From Frankiaceae bacterium (GTDB lineage: Bacteria > Actinomycetota > Actinomycetes > JAFAQI01), in NCBI GenBank assembly GCA_019239875.1, contig JAFAZI010000197.1, forward strand, positions 1 to 64,000: a stretch of DNA of 64,000 nucleotides, read 5' to 3'. The notes beneath the pieces were generated by a model. It was not told where the DNA came from and did no database searches. It was given only the letters and a program-made list of their open reading frames with translations. Positions 40,780-49,368 of the stretch are shown one piece after another (the stretch's first letter is position 1; each line of letters opens with the position of its first letter). The position numbers were made by a program, and so were the translations under genes.

Positions 40780-42318
40780 TTGTGGCACGTGTCGAAATGG
40801 AGTGAGCTACTCGTGACGGGACGCCCAGCCGCTGCCGCGTTGGCAACCGCCATCGGCCTCACCGTGTCGCTAGCGCCGAGTGCAGCCAGTGCCCACACCT
40901 TCCGCCCCGGCGCGCCAAGCGGCCTCCACGTGGTCAAGGTGACCAGCTCGTCGTTCACGGTGGCGTCGAAGCCCGCGCCGCACGCGACGCGCTACCGGCT
41001 GTTCGCCTCGACGACCCGCAGCAACCTGTTCGTCCAGAACATTCGCAACGCGCAGCGCGGTCCGCTGTCGAAGTCCCCTCGCGTCCGCATCGGCCACCTG
41101 ACCGGTGGCTCGGTGCCGTACTACTACCGGGTCGAGGCGCTGAACCAGCAGCGGTGGAAGTTCTCCGGCACGATCGGCGAGGTCGGGCTTCGGCCGGCGG
41201 CGCCGGCGAACGTGCACGGACGAGCGAACGCGATGCAGACCTTCGTCACCTGGACCCCGTCGCAGACGGCGTCCGGCTACAGCATCGAGCAGTCGACCAG
41301 CCGTGACATGTCGGCCCACCGCAAGGTGTTCAACATCCGCGGCAACACGGGCTCGTACACGCCGTACGGCCTGAAGCCCGGCAAGACCTACTACTACCGC
41401 GTGCGGGCGCTGAACGCGTCGACGCCGTCGTCGTACAGCGCCACGACCGCTGTCGTGAACCACAGCCGGCACCAGTCCGTGCGGGTCATGACCTACAACA
41501 TCAAGGAAGCGCGCTTCGACGGCACCCGTGAGGGCAGCGGTCGCATCGCCCCGTGGATGTCAGCCCGTCGCCCGGCGGCTGCCGCGCTGATCAAGCAAGC
41601 CCACCCGGACGTCATCGGCATCGAGGAAGGCGCCTCCCCGATCGGCCACCGCGGCGGCCCGCGTCAGGTCGACACGCTGCGCAATGCGCTCGGCGGCGAG
41701 TACGCGCTCGCCCGGACGGAGGTCCCGCCGAGCCAGGCCGGCACCCACCGGACCGGCAACTACATCCTGTACCGCAAGGCCGCCTACCGGGCGGTCGGCA
41801 AGGGCGGGCACTGGGCGCTCGGCGACCGGCGGTGGGCCGCGCACCAGATCCTGCGCAACCGGGCGACGGGTGCGAAGTTCCTGTTCGTCGACGCGCACCT
41901 GCGCCAGCAGGCCGGGCGGGCCAACGACGTCCGCCGCAAGCACGAGACCCAGCGGCTGGTCAGCCTGGGCCATGCCCTGGCTGCTCGTCACCACGTGCCG
42001 GTCGTGTACGTCGGCGACTTCAACTCCGACCCGTTCGACCACCACGCGTTCAACGCGCCCTCGATGGTGATGAAGGCCCACCACGTCGCGGATGCGTACA
42101 ACGTGGCGCAGCACCGGCAGAATGCTCGCTTCAACACCGCGAACCACTACCTGCGCCGGCCGCCGCACGTCGGCGCCCGCATCGACTACGTGTACGCGCC
42201 GACGGGCGTCGGGGTGAAGTCGTGGCGACTCATCATGCACGTGCGTCACGGCAGCTTCGTCGGCACGATCCCCTCGGACCACAACCCGCTGGTGTCGGAC
42301 CTCAGCATCCCCTTCTAG
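40780..42318 (+). CDS. secreted FN3-containing endonuclease/exonuclease/phosphatase protein
   Basis: FN3-like repeats; VRVMTYNIKEARFDG, PDVIGIEEG, VVYVGDFNSDPFD, PSDHNPLVSDL. Confidence 0.9.
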   Translation: MWHVSKWSELLVTGRPAAAALATAIGLTVSLAPSAASAHTFRPGAPSGLHVVKVTSSSFTVASKPAPHATRYRLFASTTRSNLFVQNIRNAQRGPLSKSPRVRIGHLTGGSVPYYYRVEALNQQRWKFSGTIGEVGLRPAAPANVHGRANAMQTFVTWTPSQTASGYSIEQSTSRDMSAHRKVFNIRGNTGSYTPYGLKPGKTYYYRVRALNASTPSSYSATTAVVNHSRHQSVRVMTYNIKEARFDGTREGSGRIAPWMSARRPAAAALIKQAHPDVIGIEEGASPIGHRGGPRQVDTLRNALGGEYALARTEVPPSQAGTHRTGNYILYRKAAYRAVGKGGHWALGDRRWAAHQILRNRATGAKFLFVDAHLRQQAGRANDVRRKHETQRLVSLGHALAARHHVPVVYVGDFNSDPFDHHAFNAPSMVMKAHHVADAYNVAQHRQNARFNTANHYLRRPPHVGARIDYVYAPTGVGVKSWRLIMHVRHGSFVGTIPSDHNPLVSDLSIPF

Positions 42319-42351
42319 GTCGAGCCCCGCCTCTCGCCGGCTCGGCGCGCG

Positions 42352-42427
42352 CTAGTTGTCGCCGAGCCGTGCGAAGTGGGTCGTCCGCGCGGGGTTTTGG
42401 GCCCGCTTCGCGCGGCTCGCGGACTAG
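42352..42427. repeat. intergenic palindromic element family C, copy 1
   Basis: ctagttgtcgccgagccgtgcgaagtggg ... gcccgcttcgcgcggctcgcggactag imperfect inverted repeat. Confidence 0.72.
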
Positions 42428-42490
42428 GGGGCCCACACCGCCCCCGATCGACTCGGGTTTGAGGGGCGCTCCGCAGGAAATCGATCTTTC

Positions 42491-44104
42491 ATGCCCGACG
42501 CCGTGGTCATCGGTGCCGGTCCCAACGGCCTGGTCGCGGCAAACCGGCTAGCGGACGCCGGCTGGAGCGTCGTGCTGCTCGAGGCGGCATCGGATCCCGG
42601 CGGCGCCGTGAAGACCGCGGAGGTCACGGCACCCGGCTTCCACAACGACCTGTTCAGCGCCTTCTACCCGATGAGCGCCGTGTCCCCGGTGATCCGAGAC
42701 CTCCGACTCGAGGAGCACGGGCTCGAGTGGACACACGCGCCGCTGGTGGTCGCGCACCCCACGCCGGACGGCCGGGTCGCCATACTGTCACGGGACATCG
42801 ACCGCACCGCCGCCTCGCTGGACGCGTATCACCCCGGTGACGGCGCGGCGTGGCGCAGTCTCGCGGCCAACTTCCGCGCGATCAAAGAGCCGCTGTTCGA
42901 CGCTCTGTTCCGGCCCTTCCCGCCAGTGACGCCGGCCGTCCGAATCGCCCGCCAGCTCGGCAGCGGCGGGATGCTGCGGTTCGCGCGGTTCTTCACGCTG
43001 CCGCTGCGGCGCTGGATCGATGAGGAGTTCGGTGGCGAGGGGGCAGCGTCATTGATCGCCGGCAACGCACTGCACAGCGATCTGGGGCCGGACCAGGCGG
43101 GCAGCGCGGTGTTCGGCTGGCTGCTGGCGATGCTCGCGCAGGACGTCGGCTTCCCGGTGCCTGTCGGAGGTGCCGGCCGGCTGACCGGCGCGATGGCGAG
43201 CCGGGCGAGGAGCCGCGGTGTCGAGATCGTCTGTGACGCGCCGGTGGAGCGCGTGGTCGTGAAGAACGGCCGGGCGGTCGCCGTCGTGACCGCCGACGGC
43301 CGTGAGGTGCCGGCGGCCAGGGCGATCCTCGCGGCGGTTGACGCGCCCCAGCTGTTCCGCTCGATGGTCGGCCTGGAGGCCCTGCCCGCACGGCTCGCCC
43401 GTGACCTGGACCGCTTCCAGTGGGACAACGGCACCCTGAAGGTCGACTGGGCGCTCGACCGCCCCATCCCGTGGCGGCAGCCCGAGCTCGGCGAAGCCGG
43501 GACGGTGCATCTGGGCGGCGACCTCGACGCGATGTCCCGCTACAGCGCGCAGCTGTCGATGGGGCAGGTGCCGGACAGGCCGTACGCCGTGGTCGGCCAG
43601 ATGACGACGTCCGACCCCACCCGCTCGCCCGCGGGTACCGAGGTCGCGTGGGCCTACACGCATCTGCCACAACGAGTCCGCGGCGACGCGGGGCCTGACG
43701 GCCTCACGGGTCGATGGGACGCCAAGGAGGTCGACGTGGTCGTCGGCCGCCTCGAGCAGACGATCGAGGACGCCGCGCCGGGCTTTCGCAAGACGATCAT
43801 CGCCCGGTACGTCGTCGGTCCCTGGGAGCTCCACGCCGCTGACCGCAGCCTCTGGCAGGGTGCCCTCAACGGCGGCTCGGCGTCGATCCACCAGCAGCTG
43901 TTCTGGCGTCCGGTTCCCGGCCTCGGCCGACCCGAGACACCGATCGCGGGTCTGTATCTGGCGTCCGCGTCGGCGCACCCGGGCGGTTCAGTGCACGGCG
44001 GCTGCGGCGCAAACGCCGCGACGGTCGCGCTTCGGCACGCCGGCGTGCTCGGTCCGGCGCGTAGCCGACTGAGCCAGCGGCTACAGGACGCGATCTACCG
44101 CTGA
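42491..44104 (+). CDS. phytoene-desaturase-like NAD(P)/FAD-dependent oxidoreductase
   Basis: AVVIGAGPNGLVAANRLADAGWSVVLLEAASDPGGAVKTAEV; C-terminal GLYLASASAHPGGSVHGGCGANAA. Confidence 0.92.
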   Translation: MPDAVVIGAGPNGLVAANRLADAGWSVVLLEAASDPGGAVKTAEVTAPGFHNDLFSAFYPMSAVSPVIRDLRLEEHGLEWTHAPLVVAHPTPDGRVAILSRDIDRTAASLDAYHPGDGAAWRSLAANFRAIKEPLFDALFRPFPPVTPAVRIARQLGSGGMLRFARFFTLPLRRWIDEEFGGEGAASLIAGNALHSDLGPDQAGSAVFGWLLAMLAQDVGFPVPVGGAGRLTGAMASRARSRGVEIVCDAPVERVVVKNGRAVAVVTADGREVPAARAILAAVDAPQLFRSMVGLEALPARLARDLDRFQWDNGTLKVDWALDRPIPWRQPELGEAGTVHLGGDLDAMSRYSAQLSMGQVPDRPYAVVGQMTTSDPTRSPAGTEVAWAYTHLPQRVRGDAGPDGLTGRWDAKEVDVVVGRLEQTIEDAAPGFRKTIIARYVVGPWELHAADRSLWQGALNGGSASIHQQLFWRPVPGLGRPETPIAGLYLASASAHPGGSVHGGCGANAATVALRHAGVLGPARSRLSQRLQDAIYR

Positions 44105-44559
44105 GCCGGGTGCAGCGTGGCGCCGCGGCTCTCGCTGACCCGCTCGAGGCGTCGCAGTGTCTCCACGTTGCGCACCTTGATGACCAGGTCGAACAGCGGG
44201 TTGTGCAGCACCTTGACGATGCCGTCGAGCGGCTTCTCGTCAATCTCTACCAGCGACGTCCGCTCCGACTGTGGCGTGACGTTCAGAACGACCCGAAAGC
44301 GCCCCGCCGGCTGCGAGTTGATCGCGAGGTCCAGCCGGCGTTCGGACGGGTCGACGTCGAGCACCTCGGTGTGGCTGTCATGCCGTAGCGGGAAGTGCCC
44401 GATCGTGTAGTGCAGCCGGGAGCCCTTGGCCGGGAACGTGTCATCCACGTCACGGATCTTGCGGGTGCCGACCACCCAGTCGCTGTACGTCCAGCCGTCG
44501 GACAACGCGTCCCACACCTGGTCTGCAGGTAGCGCCATCACGCGCCGGTTGATCGCCAT
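44095..44559 (-). CDS. SRPBCC (polyketide cyclase/START-like) family protein
   Basis: MAINRRVMALPADQVWDALSDGWTYSDWVVGTRKIRDVDDTFPAKGSRLHYTIG. Confidence 0.85.
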   Translation of the reverse strand: MAINRRVMALPADQVWDALSDGWTYSDWVVGTRKIRDVDDTFPAKGSRLHYTIGHFPLRHDSHTEVLDVDPSERRLDLAINSQPAGRFRVVLNVTPQSERTSLVEIDEKPLDGIVKVLHNPLFDLVIKVRNVETLRRLERVSESRGATLHPAQR

Positions 44560-44607
44560 CTCGACAGCCTTCCCGCGCCCCGGTCCAACTATCCATTGGG
44601 TTCCGGG

Positions 44608-47202
44608 TCAGCCGGTGTTCTGCAACCCGGCGGCGACGCCATTGACGCTGAGCAGCAGCAGATTCCGCAGCCGGGCCTCCTCCGCTTCGTCCGCGAACTC
44701 GCCGAGCCGCAGGGCACGCAGCGCGCGCAGCTGGAGATGAGACAGCGCGTCGACGTAGGGGTTCCGAAGATCGACGGCGGCGGCGAGGATGTGCCGGCCC
44801 TCCAGCAGGCGGTCAGAGCCGAGGACGCCGAGGACCTGCTCGGTCGTGCGATCCAGCTCGGCGAGTACGCGGTCGGTGATGTCCGGGCGGTCACCCAGCG
44901 CGAGGTAGCGCGTGGCGACCACGCGGTCGGTCTTCGCCAACGACATCTCGGCGTTGTCGATGAGTGCGGTGAACAGCGGCCACTCGCGGTACGCCGTACG
45001 GAGATCGTCGGTCGAGGCGGCGGCGAGCCCACTCCCGAGTCCGTACCACCCGGTGAGGTTGCAGCGGGTCTGCGACCAGGCGAACACCCACGGGATGGCA
45101 CGCAGGTCGTTGAGGGTGAGGCCTCCCTTGCCCCCGGGCCGCCGCGAGGGGCGAGATCCAAGTGCGAGATCAGCGAGCTCCTCCAGCGGCGAGACCTGGG
45201 CGAAGAAGTCGGCGAAGCCGTCGGTCTCGACCAGGGCGCGATAGGCCTCCCGGCTGGCGCGCTCCATCAGCGACCCCAGCTCCGCGAAGCGTGCGGCAGC
45301 GTCGGAGTTGCGCTGCCCCACCGCGGGCGTCCCGGCGAGCAGCACGGCCGCCGTCACCTGCTCGAGGTGCCGTTCCGCGATCTTCGGGTTGCCGTAGCGC
45401 GCGAAGATGACCTCGCCCTGCTCCGTGACCTTGAACCGGCCGGCAACGCTGCCCGGCGGCTGCGCGAGGATCGCCCGGTTCACCGGCCCGCCGCCCCGCC
45501 CGAGGGACCCGCCGCGGCCGTGGAACAGCGTCAGCGCGACGCCGTTCTCATCCGCCCACCGAGCCAGCGCGGCCTGGGCGTCGTACAGCAGCAAGGTGGC
45601 GGAGAGCGGTCCCACGTCCTTCGCCGAGTCGGAGTAGCCGAGCATCACCTCGAGCCGCTCGGGTCGACCGTGCTCCGCCACCCACTCGTCGAGCGTCTCG
45701 GTGCACCGGCGAAGGTCCTCCCCAGTCTCGAACAGCGGGACGACGTCGAGCCGGAGCCCGTCCGCGCGGTCGCCGAGGGCATGGCGCACGAGCCGCGGCA
45801 CAGCGGCGAGGTCGGCGGCGGAATGGCAGAAGCTGACGACGTACCGGTGGCAGGCCCGTTCCCCCCAGCGGTCCTGCAGCGCGGCCATCACGCGGATCGT
45901 GGCAAGCACTTCGCGGGTCATGTCCTCGCTGGGCTCGCCCTCGTGCGCGTCGAGGTCGGCGAGCGCGGCCGCGTGCACGCCACTGTGCTGCCGGATCTCG
46001 AGCTCGGCGAGGTGGAAGCCGAACGTCTCCACCTGCCAGATCAGGTTCTGGAGCTCGCCGTACGCCGACCGCGCCGCGCCGGCGGCGGCGAGGGAGTCCT
46101 GGACGAGGCGGAGGTCGGCCAGCAGGTCGTCGGGTGAGCGATAGGCCAGGTCGGCGTCGCGGGTCCGGGTAGCCCGGATCCGGGCGGCCGCGAACATGAC
46201 CTTGTGCCGGTGCGGCTGACCGCTCGACGCCCGGGCCAGTGCCGCGCTCTGCTTCGGGTGCGCGGTCGCGTCGGCGTCGAGGGCGGCCCGAAGCTCGTTG
46301 CTGGGCGGCGTCATCTCGATGCTCTGCGTCAGGCTTCGGCCGATCCGCGTCGCGGCGTTCTCCAGCGCGCGCAACACGTGGTCGGCCTGCACCTCGAGCG
46401 CCTCGCGGGTGATCTCGGAGGTGACGAAGGGGTTGCCGTCACGATCGCCACCCACCCAGGATCCGAGGACGAGGTACGGCGGAGTCCGCGGCGCCGTCGT
46501 ACCGGTTCCGCCGAGCGCCTGCTCGGTCGCGCGGTAGAGCCTCGGCGCCAGCCGGAACAACGTCTCGTCGAACACCGCCATCGTGGCGCGCACCTCGTCG
46601 AGCGGATCGAGCCTCGTCGGGCGCACCAGGGCGGTCTCCCACAGCGTGGAGATCTCCTCGCGGACCCGCCGCTCCGCGTCCGCGCGCTCGCTGTCGCCCA
46701 CCCGCGGGTCGTCACCTCGCTCCAGCTCGGCCGCGATCCGGTGCAGCGCCGTGACGACCGCACGGCGTCGGGCCTCCGTCGGATGCGCGGTGAACACCGG
46801 GTGGACCTCGACGGACCGAAGGGCATCGGCCGCAGCATCTGTGCCGAGCTCAGCCACGGCGCCGGCGAGTGAGTCGCGCGACGGAGCTCGGTCGAACCGG
46901 TCACGGTGCCGCAGGACGCGGACCCGGTGCCGCTCCTCGGCAAGGTTCACGAGATGGAACAGCACGGTGAACGCCCGTGCGACGCGCTCCGCCTGGTCGA
47001 GCGGCAGCGCGTCGACGAGCTGTTGCGGATCGACGTCGGCGTCGCCGCGTCGCACGTCGCGGCAGGCCCGGCGCAGCGCCTCCACGTCGTCGTAGAGGTC
47101 GGTGCCACCAGACTCGGCAACGACGTCACCGAGCATCGCGCCGAGCCGCCGGACGTCGTCGTGAAGCGGGGTGAAGCCGTCGTCCGGTCGCTCCGCCGTC
47201 AT
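44608..47202 (-). CDS. ppc: phosphoenolpyruvate carboxylase
   Basis: VFTAHPTEARRRAVV, LGYSDSAKDVGPLSAT, LTLFHGRGGSLGRGGGPV, C-terminal NGVAAGLQNTG. Confidence 0.97.
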   Translation of the reverse strand: MTAERPDDGFTPLHDDVRRLGAMLGDVVAESGGTDLYDDVEALRRACRDVRRGDADVDPQQLVDALPLDQAERVARAFTVLFHLVNLAEERHRVRVLRHRDRFDRAPSRDSLAGAVAELGTDAAADALRSVEVHPVFTAHPTEARRRAVVTALHRIAAELERGDDPRVGDSERADAERRVREEISTLWETALVRPTRLDPLDEVRATMAVFDETLFRLAPRLYRATEQALGGTGTTAPRTPPYLVLGSWVGGDRDGNPFVTSEITREALEVQADHVLRALENAATRIGRSLTQSIEMTPPSNELRAALDADATAHPKQSAALARASSGQPHRHKVMFAAARIRATRTRDADLAYRSPDDLLADLRLVQDSLAAAGAARSAYGELQNLIWQVETFGFHLAELEIRQHSGVHAAALADLDAHEGEPSEDMTREVLATIRVMAALQDRWGERACHRYVVSFCHSAADLAAVPRLVRHALGDRADGLRLDVVPLFETGEDLRRCTETLDEWVAEHGRPERLEVMLGYSDSAKDVGPLSATLLLYDAQAALARWADENGVALTLFHGRGGSLGRGGGPVNRAILAQPPGSVAGRFKVTEQGEVIFARYGNPKIAERHLEQVTAAVLLAGTPAVGQRNSDAAARFAELGSLMERASREAYRALVETDGFADFFAQVSPLEELADLALGSRPSRRPGGKGGLTLNDLRAIPWVFAWSQTRCNLTGWYGLGSGLAAASTDDLRTAYREWPLFTALIDNAEMSLAKTDRVVATRYLALGDRPDITDRVLAELDRTTEQVLGVLGSDRLLEGRHILAAAVDLRNPYVDALSHLQLRALRALRLGEFADEAEEARLRNLLLLSVNGVAAGLQNTG

Positions 47203-47211
47203 GGCGGAAGG

Positions 47212-48408
47212 TTACGAAGTCGGCGAACTGCTCGATCCGCCGGAGGGTCGGTCGGACGGCGACGTGGTCGGTGGCGTGTGCTGGCGGGGCGGTCGTTTCG
47301 CGCTGGCCGGGAGCACGAGCGGCATCGTCGTGTAGCCACGCCGCCGCCAGGTCGGCAGCACCCTGCGCAGCGCCCGCACGGTCTCGACGCGGTTGCCGCC
47401 GCCGTCGTGGCAGAGCACGATGTCGCCCGGCCGGCCGCGCAGCATCTTCGCCTGGATCCGCTTGCGTCCAGGCATCGCCCAGTCCCGCGGATCCACATCC
47501 CAATCCAGCGGCGTGAGGCCGTAGGCGGCGAGGGCGCGGAACACGAACGGTGACCAGTCCCCGCCGGGTGAGCGGAACAGCTCGGGCGTCACCTTGGCGG
47601 CACGCTCGATCGCTCGCTGCGTCTTGGTGATCTCGGCGACGATGCGCTTCTCCGACTGGCGGGCGAATGGCTGCACATGTGTGTAGCTGTGGTTGACGAT
47701 CGCGTGGCCCGCGCGGTGGATGTCGCGGATCAGGCCCGGATAGGTGTCGGCGTGGATGCCGACCACACAGAAGGACGCCTGCATGTGATGGCGTTCCAGC
47801 AGGCGCAACACCTTGGGGGTCCAGTCCGGGTCCGGGCCGTCGTCGATCGTGAGCGCGATCGCGTGAGCCGGCGGACTCGTGTCCACGTCGTGGACGGTGT
47901 AGATCGGGTGCGATCGCTCCCGGACCTTGGCCGCGGGCAGCGACACGTGCTCCTCGCGACGTGACCGGTGACCGCTGGAGCGGTGCTTGCCGTCGTGCTT
48001 CCCGTTGTCATGGCCGTGCGGGTGGTGACCCTTGCCGCCCGCGTGCGAATGACCGTGACGGTGCAGATCAGCGTGCTGGTGGTGCGGGCCGGTCGAGTCG
48101 CCGTTGCCATGCAGGCCCTTGTCGGGCAGGGTCGGGCGGTGCGTCGGCTGGCTGCTCGTCTCCGGCGCTGTGGTCCCGCCATTCGCGCCGCCACTTCGCT
48201 GGGGCAGTGGCGTCGAGGGTCCGCCCTGGACCGTCGCCGAATGGTGGTGGGAGCTGCGAAACAGCTCCACGACCCCGCCGCCGGTGAGCAGCGCGACCGC
48301 GCCGAGGATCGCGCGTCGCGTGATGCTGGATCGCGGCGTTGTCGGCGTACGCGTCAGCCCCGCGCGCCCATACGACGTCCGCGGGTAGCCAGAATTTCTG
48401 CGCCGCAT
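47212..48408 (-). CDS. polysaccharide deacetylase (NodB domain) with Tat-like N-terminus and His-rich linker
   Basis: SITRRAILGAVALL; His-rich segment; ALTIDDGPDPDWTPKVLRLLERHHMQASFCVVG...IVNHSYTH...RSPGGDWS. Confidence 0.92.
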   Translation of the reverse strand: MRRRNSGYPRTSYGRAGLTRTPTTPRSSITRRAILGAVALLTGGGVVELFRSSHHHSATVQGGPSTPLPQRSGGANGGTTAPETSSQPTHRPTLPDKGLHGNGDSTGPHHQHADLHRHGHSHAGGKGHHPHGHDNGKHDGKHRSSGHRSRREEHVSLPAAKVRERSHPIYTVHDVDTSPPAHAIALTIDDGPDPDWTPKVLRLLERHHMQASFCVVGIHADTYPGLIRDIHRAGHAIVNHSYTHVQPFARQSEKRIVAEITKTQRAIERAAKVTPELFRSPGGDWSPFVFRALAAYGLTPLDWDVDPRDWAMPGRKRIQAKMLRGRPGDIVLCHDGGGNRVETVRALRRVLPTWRRRGYTTMPLVLPASAKRPPRQHTPPTTSPSDRPSGGSSSSPTS

Positions 48409-48579
48409 CGAAGAACTCTTACGGAAGGGGACGGGGAAGGTGTCGTGTAGTGAGACGACGGTAGGTGCTGTTTGGTTGCCTTGCCAGGCACATCGGCACC
48501 AAGGTTTTTCGTGTCGCTGCTTTTCGTTACCCTACAACGGTTTCTCGTGAGTTCTCGACTGCTGCGATACGGTGCCGCG

Positions 48580-49119
48580 GTGACCGACGACGCGTCGAGC
48601 AGCCCGAAGGTGGCAGGTCTGTCCCCGACGTTCCGGCACCTCGACGATGCTGACGTGCCCTGGCAGCAGGTCAAGCGGATCCAGCGTGCCGACGGCAGCG
48701 AAGCCGCGGTCTGGGAGAAGTGGTTCGCGTTCTCGCCGGACCCGCCGTACCTGTCGCTGTATGCGAAGTGGGACCCCGGAATGGTGATCCGCCGCCACGG
48801 TCACCACAGCCCGCACGTGTTGTTCGTCATGGAAGGCGAGATGTGGTGCGGCGACCGGCACTGTCCCGCCGGCACCCACATCGAGCTGCCATACGGCGCT
48901 GCGTTCGGGCCGTTCCTCGCCGGACCTGACGGCACTGTCTTGCTCGAGGTCATGATGGGCGACCCGCGTTCGTGGGGCGACGACCAGGCGCTGTTCGAGC
49001 AAGTGCTCGCTGACCAGGGCGCGTCGGTCCTGCCGGACGTGCCGCTGGACTTCCCGGACTGGCTCACGGACCTGCGGTCACGCTGGGTCGCCGAGGATCC
49101 GGCACCGACTGACGGTTGA
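48580..49119 (+). CDS. cupin-domain protein
   Basis: WDPGMVIRRHGHHSPHVLFVMEGEMWCGDRHCPAGTHIELPYGAAFGPF; GTG start proposed. Confidence 0.78.
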   Translation: MTDDASSSPKVAGLSPTFRHLDDADVPWQQVKRIQRADGSEAAVWEKWFAFSPDPPYLSLYAKWDPGMVIRRHGHHSPHVLFVMEGEMWCGDRHCPAGTHIELPYGAAFGPFLAGPDGTVLLEVMMGDPRSWGDDQALFEQVLADQGASVLPDVPLDFPDWLTDLRSRWVAEDPAPTDG

Positions 49120-49176
49120 CTTCGCCGCCGGGCCGCCTCTCCGGGAGCGACGGCTACACTCGTCTGCGCTTCAACT

Positions 49177-49249
49177 GCGCTCGTAGCTCAACGGATAGAG
49201 CATCTGACTACGGATCAGAAGGTTGGGGGTTCGAGTCCCTCCGAGCGCG
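49177..49249 (+). tRNA. tRNA-Arg (anticodon ACG)
   Basis: GCGCTCGTAGCTCAACGGATAGAGCATCTGACTACGGATCAGAAGGTTGGGGGTTCGAGTCCCTCCGAGCGCG; acceptor GCGCTCG/CGAGCGC, TCTGA-CTACGGA-TCAGA. Confidence 0.97.
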
Positions 49250-49289
49250 CTTCGTGTCCCGCCGCCCAGACCTATCGGCGTGAACTGAT

Positions 49290-49352
49290 CGCCGAGCCCC
49301 GCGAAACGGGCGCCAGAGAGCCTTTCGAAGGCCCGTTCCGCCCGGCTCGGCG
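49290..49352. repeat. intergenic palindromic element family C, copy 2
   Basis: cgccgagccccgcgaaacgggc ... gcccgttccgcccggctcggcg, 40 bp downstream of tRNA-Arg. Confidence 0.78.
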
Positions 49353-49368
49353 GCAGCTCGGTGGCGCC

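Noticed and set aside
40655-40795. Possible ydaO (c-di-AMP) riboswitch upstream of the secreted FN3-nuclease
   Set aside because: CCGAA...GGGG and CCCC...GTAGG pieces hint at one, but the segment is too short and the conserved core could not be traced by eye; an Rfam/Infernal search would decide.
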